DNA of 10,524 bases from Spirochaetaceae bacterium (lineage in GTDB: Bacteria > Spirochaetota > Spirochaetia > UBA9216), in assembly GCA_028527945.1 (NCBI GenBank), contig JAQQAK010000073.1:1-10524 (forward strand), written 5' to 3'. The position numbers and the translations under genes are program-made. This document shows positions 6,797 to 10,524 of the stretch, in pieces; the first letter of the stretch is position 1; every line of letters begins with the position of its first letter. The notes under the pieces were generated by a model. That model saw only the letters and a program-made list of their open reading frames with translations, did no database searches and was not told the DNA's origin.

Positions 6797-6834
6797 CCAT
6801 AAAAGACTCACGTTCCATGATTACCTCTTCTTAT

Positions 6835-6840
6835 TATGAT
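6835..6840 (+). promoter_or_regulatory. Possible -10 element for pth
   Basis: TATGAT matches the -10 consensus at five of six positions and ends 11 bases before the pth ATG. The best -35 candidate, TTCCAT (6813-6818, 16-bp spacing), is weak. The only ribosome-binding-like sequence is AAGA at 6841-6844. A short-leader or leaderless start is possible. Confidence 0.35.
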
Positions 6841-6851
6841 AAGATTTCAGT

Positions 6852-7412
6852 ATGTACATTTCCACTTTCCTAGGTAATTATGGCCAAAAATATAAAGAAA
6901 CTAGACATAATTTAGGCTGGATGATTTTAAGTAAATTATCATTCTATAATTCATTAAACTGGAACAAAAAATTCAAAGGTGAATACTCAAAGTATTCAGA
7001 TTTAAACAGTGTATTGTTAAAACCTCTTACCCTAATGAATAATTCCGGCCAAAGTGTTTCAGCGGCTTTATCATTTTTCAAAATAAAGACAGAAGATCTT
7101 ATCATTATTCATGATGATCTTGAACTTCCTTATGGAGTTATTCAATTAAAAAAAGGGGGAGGAACTGGAGGTCATAATGGATTACGCTCCATTGTAAAAG
7201 AAACCGGAAACAATAACTTCTACAGACTCAGATTAGGGATATCAAGGCCGCCTTCAGGAAGAGATGTAGCCTCATATGTCCTAAACAAATTTTCTAAAAA
7301 TGAAGAAGCTATTTTAGAAGAATATTGCGAAAAAGCGGCAAACTATTTTGAAAATTGTTTAAAAGGACAACTTAAGCAAAGCCAGAAAATTGATTTGGTA
7401 AATTTTTTCTAA
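6852..7412 (+). CDS. pth: Peptidyl-tRNA hydrolase
   Basis: Cytosolic esterase that cleaves peptidyl-tRNA dropped from ribosomes and recycles the tRNA. At 186 residues it has normal length. The active-site set is complete: N9 (GNYG, normally NPG), catalytic H19 in TRHNLGW, N63 in TLMNNSG, D88 in IHDDLELPYG, and the GGGTGGHNGLRSI loop with N109. RLRLGISRPP and the SYVLNKFSKNEE segment are also typical. The start is fixed by alignment: only a few residues precede the first strand, as in E. coli Pth. There is no strong Shine-Dalgarno sequence. The gene is divergent from the pseudogene (33 bp between the ATGs) and is followed by the bifunctional-nuclease gene after 40 bp. Confidence 0.96.
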   Translation: MYISTFLGNYGQKYKETRHNLGWMILSKLSFYNSLNWNKKFKGEYSKYSDLNSVLLKPLTLMNNSGQSVSAALSFFKIKTEDLIIIHDDLELPYGVIQLKKGGGTGGHNGLRSIVKETGNNNFYRLRLGISRPPSGRDVASYVLNKFSKNEEAILEEYCEKAANYFENCLKGQLKQSQKIDLVNFF

Positions 7413-7417
7413 CAACG

Positions 7418-7446
7418 TTGATAAACACACAACTATACAATATTCT
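7418..7446 (+). promoter_or_regulatory. Putative promoter for the bifunctional-nuclease gene
   Basis: TTGATA (7418-7423) and TATTCT (7441-7446) are 17 bp apart, placing the expected transcription start on the ATG at 7453. An alternative -10, TACAAT (7436-7441), is a better hexamer but has no matched -35. An 8-bp palindrome CAACGTTG (7413-7420) overlaps the -35. No properly spaced Shine-Dalgarno sequence exists; AAAGA abuts the ATG. Confidence 0.4.
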
Positions 7447-7452
7447 TAAAGA

Positions 7453-8016
7453 ATGGGGCAATTAACTTTTGAAGAAGCAGAGATTTGGAGTGTGGCTCAT
7501 ACAGATCAGGGCTATGCTGTTTTAATAAAACCAATCGGAATTGAAGTAGCAGTTCCTATTTTTGTAGGACAATCAGAGGCTCAATCAATTTTAATAGGGA
7601 TGGGAGACATTCCCATGCCAAAACCTAATTCACATGATCTACTACTTTCAGCTATAAGTTTGTCAGGAAGCAACATCAAAAAAATAGAAATAACAGAATT
7701 AGTAGATGGAATTTTTGATTCAGCAATCTATTTTAACAATATAAACGGTGAACAAAAACTTGAAGCCCGCCCGTCAGACAGTATTGCCTTAGCGGTTAGA
7801 GCAGAATGTAAAATATTTATTTCTGAAGCGGTTGTAAAAGAAACAGGAGTATCTTTAGAAATAATAAAAAACAAGACTGGCAAACTCAATTCAGAGTACG
7901 AAAAAGAAAAGGCTGAACTAAAAAACCAGTTAGATCTTGCTGTAGTACAAGAAAATTATGAAAAAGCAGCAAATCTCCGCGATAAATTAAAAAAGCTTGA
8001 ACAAAACTTTTTTTAG
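7453..8016 (+). CDS. Bifunctional nuclease family protein (DUF151) with C-terminal UVR motif
   Basis: Member of the DNase-RNase (BFN, DUF151) family. Plant and some bacterial members are reported to cut DNA and RNA, but activity here is inferred only from family. The 187 residues comprise the BFN domain (about 5-135) and a UVR motif. The BFN domain shows PMPKPNSHDLLLSAI (54-68) and the signature RPSDSIALAVRAECKIFISE (106-125). The UVR motif (about 152-185, with NYEKAANLRDKLKKLE) is the UvrB-UvrC interaction element, which suggests contact with DNA repair or chaperone partners that use this motif. The BFN plus UVR layout is found in other bacteria. The start at 7453 fits the family. No usable ribosome binding site is present, and a promoter-like pair ends just upstream. 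It lies between pth and an unrecognised gene, all on the same strand. Confidence 0.92.
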   Translation: MGQLTFEEAEIWSVAHTDQGYAVLIKPIGIEVAVPIFVGQSEAQSILIGMGDIPMPKPNSHDLLLSAISLSGSNIKKIEITELVDGIFDSAIYFNNINGEQKLEARPSDSIALAVRAECKIFISEAVVKETGVSLEIIKNKTGKLNSEYEKEKAELKNQLDLAVVQENYEKAANLRDKLKKLEQNFF

Positions 8017-8062
8017 AAATCATCATATAATTAAATCCTTATAGAATCAAAAATGAAAGTTC

Positions 8063-8091
8063 TTGACCTCAGTAAGCCGTATATGTAAACT
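8063..8091 (+). promoter_or_regulatory. Putative promoter for the SDR-like gene
   Basis: TTGACC (8063-8068) and TAAACT (8086-8091) are 17 bp apart. Transcription would begin about 3 bases before the ATG at 8101. No Shine-Dalgarno sequence lies in the 84-bp gap after the preceding gene. Confidence 0.5.
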
Positions 8092-8100
8092 TTAGCTCTG

Positions 8101-8757
8101 ATGAGTAAAATAACTCTTTTAAACGATGGAACAGAATACAGCGATTTCTTTGCTAGAAAAATAGAGGCCGATGGCAATATAGTTACGCGACTAACTGAAA
8201 AACAACAGGACACAACTTCATCCGAAGAAATGATTGAGGCTCCAAAGAATTTAGAAATACTATGGAATAAACGTTCTCCGCTTTCTGCTCGTAATGCAAT
8301 ATTAACGATCTTAAATAAATACAGCTGTTTAAACGAAGCTATTATTATTTATCAACCAGGATTTTTTAATAAAACATTTCACGAAATGTCTTCTGCTGTA
8401 TATGATTTACAAATAGATCGCTGGATAAAGGGGTATAGCTATCTTTTAAAAGAAATAATCCAACTTTATATAAAACAAAAAGAAGGACGACTTTCATTTA
8501 TTTTAGATAAAGGAGGAGTAACAACACTTACTCCCCTTGAAAACGCTATTTACAATTATTTGAAAATTTTGTTAAAGGATCTTTCAGTTTTATACCAAAA
8601 CGAACCATTTCAGATTTTCTGTTTTGAATCAGAAACGCCTAAACGTGAAGAGTTTCTGCTCTTCTATGATAAAGTTATTAATGATTCAAAATTTACACCG
8701 GGGAAAATTCATCGATTTGGTGAAAAAAAGAGTATCTTTGACTTTGTAAGAAATTAA
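8101..8757 (+). CDS. Unrecognised protein resembling a degenerate short-chain dehydrogenase fold
   Basis: 218 residues, soluble, no signal peptide. I do not recognise a characterised family. The layout recalls a short-chain dehydrogenase/reductase. The N terminus (ITLLNDGTEYSDFFARKIEADGN) sits where the TGxxxGIG nucleotide loop would be but lacks the glycines. The middle has an EAIIIYQPGFF strand, a long helix (DLQIDRWIKGYSYLLKEII, 102-120) and then EGRLSFIL (128-135), like the SDR strand carrying the catalytic Ser. A Y151-NYL-K155 fits the YxxxK spacing in the right place, followed by a helix. The usual Ser 13 residues before the Tyr is not evident, and the protein is shorter than typical SDRs (about 250). 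If the fold is right, cofactor binding is probably lost. No Shine-Dalgarno sequence is present. Confidence 0.8.
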   Translation: MSKITLLNDGTEYSDFFARKIEADGNIVTRLTEKQQDTTSSEEMIEAPKNLEILWNKRSPLSARNAILTILNKYSCLNEAIIIYQPGFFNKTFHEMSSAVYDLQIDRWIKGYSYLLKEIIQLYIKQKEGRLSFILDKGGVTTLTPLENAIYNYLKILLKDLSVLYQNEPFQIFCFESETPKREEFLLFYDKVINDSKFTPGKIHRFGEKKSIFDFVRN

Positions 8758-8767
8758 AAACTCATCG

Positions 8768-8796
8768 TTGAATTTTTACAAGCTTTAAGATAGTCT
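8768..8796 (+). promoter_or_regulatory. Weak putative promoter for the symporter gene
   Basis: TTGAAT (8768-8773) and TAGTCT (8791-8796) are 17 bp apart, which would place the start of transcription on the ATG at 8803. The -10 matches consensus at only three positions. No Shine-Dalgarno sequence precedes the gene in the 45-bp gap. Confidence 0.3.
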
Positions 8797-8802
8797 GTAG
8801 CC

Positions 8803-10059
8803 ATGAAAGTATGGTTAAAACTTCTTATAGGAACCACAATTGGCGTATTACTTGCCATAATTTTACCAGAGAACTGGGTAAACATAACAGCACTAGAAAA
8901 AACATCAAATATAGCAATCAGTATTGGACGATATATATTGTTTCCTCTAGTTTTATTTTCAGTAATCATATCCATTCACAACTTGATAGTCAAAAAACAA
9001 GTTGCCGGCGTATTACTACGAACAATACTCTATGCAGCAATTATAAGCGCTTTTCTTGCGATATTTGGCTCACTATCTGTGCTGCTTCTTTCTCCGGAAA
9101 GAATCCCGGTAATTATTCAGGAAAGTGTAAAAACTGATTTACCAAGTTTTTATGATACCTTATCAGCAATTTTTCCTAAAAACTTTTTTTATGCGATTTT
9201 CCAAAATGGAGACAGAATTCTTCCTATTTTTGTAATGGCAGTCCTTATTGGGTTCAATCTCAATTTTAATAAAATAATAGTCCGCCCAGCTGTTCAGATT
9301 ACAGAATCTCTTTCATCTATTTTTAAACAAATAAACTCATTCATAATAGAGCTCTGCGGCTTATTTATAATACCAATGGCATGGTTTACAACTGTACAAA
9401 TTATGAATACACCAGAACTTGAATTGTTCAAGCAAATGCTTCTCGCCCTGGCTATAGACACTGCAATAATCATATTAGTGTTGTATCCTATAATTTTATA
9501 CTTTGCGGCAGGTAAAAAAAATCCATATAAAATGATTTTTGAAGCCATTGCACCAGCCATAGCAGGGTTAGCATCAGGAGACAGCCTATTTGGTCTTTCT
9601 GTACAAATAAAAAACTGTTCTGACAAAACAAAAAAGAACAATGATGTGTCATCTGTAAGTCTTCCACTTTTATCTTTTTTTGGAAAAGCAGGAACAGCAA
9701 TGATTACAGGAGCAGCCTTCATTGTTATTCTAAAATCTTATTCAAGTCTTGGTGTAACTGTATCAGGGGTGATATGGGTATCTGTCTTTGCATTTTTATC
9801 TTCATTTGCGATTGGAGCATTTCCTGGGTCAGGGGTTCTTGTTTCTGTAACTCTTTTATGTACTCTTTATGGAAAAGGAATAGAAGAAGGTTATCTAATT
9901 CTAAAACCCATACTACCAATACTTTTCAGTTTAAGTGTAATGCTAGATACTTTAACAAACTCTCTTATAACATTAGTTATTTCTCATAGAGCAGATTCGA
10001 ATAAGGATCAGAACGAAAAAATAAAACCAACTTCTGGTTCTATCGAGAGCCAATTATAA
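8803..10059 (+). CDS. Divergent dicarboxylate/amino acid:cation symporter (DAACS, GltP/DctA-like)
   Basis: Inner-membrane secondary transporter of 418 residues with 8 or so membrane helices and the two re-entrant hairpins of the GltPh fold. Visible landmarks: the N-terminal LLIGTTIGVLLAIILPEN, a helix with GRYILFPLVLFSVIISI, NGDRILPIFVMAVLIGF (135-151), hairpin 1 around AIAGLASGDSLFGLS (252-266), the TM7 segment FGKAGTAMITGA (293-304), hairpin 2 with GAFPGSGVLV (338-347), and TM8 with MLDTLTNSL (380-388). The key ligand motifs are altered. The TM7 NMDGT is GKAGT, so the cation-binding Asp is lost. The serine-rich hairpin 1 is reduced. The TM8 Asp/Arg substrate pair is not intact. Substrate is therefore unknown; glutamate or aspartate transport should not be assumed. 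A polar C-terminal tail of about 20 residues is encoded where the gene overlaps the convergent beta-barrel gene by 52 bp. Confidence 0.87.
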   Translation: MKVWLKLLIGTTIGVLLAIILPENWVNITALEKTSNIAISIGRYILFPLVLFSVIISIHNLIVKKQVAGVLLRTILYAAIISAFLAIFGSLSVLLLSPERIPVIIQESVKTDLPSFYDTLSAIFPKNFFYAIFQNGDRILPIFVMAVLIGFNLNFNKIIVRPAVQITESLSSIFKQINSFIIELCGLFIIPMAWFTTVQIMNTPELELFKQMLLALAIDTAIIILVLYPIILYFAAGKKNPYKMIFEAIAPAIAGLASGDSLFGLSVQIKNCSDKTKKNNDVSSVSLPLLSFFGKAGTAMITGAAFIVILKSYSSLGVTVSGVIWVSVFAFLSSFAIGAFPGSGVLVSVTLLCTLYGKGIEEGYLILKPILPILFSLSVMLDTLTNSLITLVISHRADSNKDQNEKIKPTSGSIESQL

Positions 10060-10524
10060 AAAGCTGAGTCTTCCCCATCCCAGAAATGGTAGAAGGGAAG
10101 ACTTGTGCCTAACTTAACTTCCAAAGAAACCTTTTCTGTAGCATGCCAAACAAGAAGGCCTCCCGCATAAAGACTTAAGAATCTTGCTTTAGCAAGAAAA
10201 TATTGCCCAACTGTAGACATAGCCTCTGAACCGTCATCATAATCATGTGCAACAATAGGTATCCGAAACGTGAACAAAGGAGCACCAGTTATTCCCAAAG
10301 AGATTTTATCTGAAAGGTTAAAAAGAGCACCTATTTCTGGGCGTATTTCACAATTTAACAGAGATATTCTATAAGCGGTTTCTACAGCAGACAAAACAGC
10401 TCTGTTATCTGAATCAAGAACAACATTAGACGCATATAACCTGATTCCGGGTTCAAAATAAAGAACAGAATTAAACATCATTGGAACAGAAACACCAAAA
10501 AATTGAGTAATAAGTCCTGGTGCT
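10008..10524 (-). CDS. Partial outer-membrane beta-barrel-like protein (C-terminal part)
   Basis: The frame is open to the right edge of the window; an ATG at 10479-10481 is preceded in frame by 14 more codons (APGLITQFFGVSVP) with no stop and no ribosome binding site. The 5' end is therefore outside the window. About 172 residues are visible. They alternate hydrophobic and polar residues in strand-length blocks separated by polar turns (for example ISLLNCEIRPEIGALFNLSD, and FLSLYAGGLLVWHATEKVSL). The protein ends GFIFSF*, with the C-terminal Phe and alternating aromatics typical of Bam-dependent outer-membrane proteins. I cannot assign it to a named family. It converges on the symporter gene and overlaps its 3' end by 52 bp. 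Confidence 0.75.
   Translation of the reverse strand, partial: APGLITQFFGVSVPMMFNSVLYFEPGIRLYASNVVLDSDNRAVLSAVETAYRISLLNCEIRPEIGALFNLSDKISLGITGAPLFTFRIPIVAHDYDDGSEAMSTVGQYFLAKARFLSLYAGGLLVWHATEKVSLEVKLGTSLPFYHFWDGEDSAFYNWLSIEPEVGFIFSF

Larger units (their letters stand above)
6568..6818 (-). pseudogene. Frameshifted, truncated copy of the PilZ protein's N-terminal domain
   Basis: Read on the minus strand from the ATG at 6818, this begins MERESFMAKKVYFLYSHYVV, against MYRNSFLSKKVYFLYPHSVV in the PilZ gene, and runs in register through EYAVYLV. The frame then hits TAG at 6678-6680 after 46 residues. Adding one base at or near the six-T run at 6690-6695 (A on the coding strand) restores homology: IVKDFEDPIVSINIDEAL against VVKTVEDPIVFINIDEAL. 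The restored frame ends at TAA 6568-6570, about 83 residues, before the end of the receiver-like domain and with no PilZ domain. The ribosome binding site is shared with the intact gene (AGAGGTA before each ATG). I interpret it as a tandem paralogue that lost its 3' part and then a base. A slippage-controlled reading frame is a less likely alternative. Confidence 0.88.

Noticed and set aside
7989..8013. A-run/T-run inverted repeat at the end of the bifunctional-nuclease gene, a possible terminator
   Set aside because: The stem is nearly pure A-T (AAAAAAG/CTTTTTT) with an 11-base loop and lies within the coding sequence, so it is unlikely to be a stable intrinsic terminator.
9294..9722. Minus-strand open frame of 142 codons inside the symporter gene
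   Set aside because: Antisense shadow of a membrane-protein gene; no family motifs and no independent ribosome binding site noted.

Overview
The window is a low-GC, gene-dense bacterial chromosome segment of housekeeping and membrane genes, with no phage, IS element, CRISPR array, tRNA or rRNA that I can see. A beta-barrel-like protein ending in Phe at the right edge argues for a diderm. The combination of low GC, a KtrAB potassium system with an N-terminally extended KtrB, a PilZ protein with a receiver-like front half, and very tight packing is most like a spirochaete, perhaps a Treponema. That is inference, since no rRNA or marker match could be checked.

Left part (1-2493): an unrecognised, probably 5'-truncated gene is followed by thyA (thymidylate synthase) and folA (dihydrofolate reductase), which overlap by 4 bp and form a dTMP/folate recycling pair. 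yigZ (IMPACT family) converges on folA and overlaps its end. Middle part (2494-5617): a compact divergent promoter region separates yigZ from a three-gene potassium-uptake operon. The operon holds ktrB (membrane pore), ktrA (RCK nucleotide-gated regulator) and a membrane-anchored coiled-coil protein with a possible PAS-like end, overlapping ktrA by one base. A c-di-GMP-binding PilZ-domain gene converges on this operon and overlaps its end.

Right-centre (6387-6851): upstream of the PilZ gene lies a decayed, truncated second copy of its front half, still with a matching ribosome binding site but carrying a one-base frameshift. Right part (6852-10524): pth (peptidyl-tRNA hydrolase), a bifunctional-nuclease-family protein with a UVR motif, an unrecognised protein that looks like a degenerate short-chain dehydrogenase, a divergent dicarboxylate/amino-acid:cation symporter homologue, and a convergent partial outer-membrane-type protein.

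Two architectural themes run through the window. First, all three convergent gene pairs overlap inside coding sequence (29, 17 and 52 bp), leaving no room for ordinary intrinsic terminators. Second, several genes that head transcription units lack a Shine-Dalgarno sequence and instead have -35/-10-like hexamers spaced 17 bp apart that would start transcription at or within a few bases of the ATG. In contrast, thyA, ktrA, the third ktr-operon gene and the PilZ gene have recognisable ribosome binding sites. This suggests frequent leaderless mRNAs; it is an inference from sequence and some of the -10 matches are weak.
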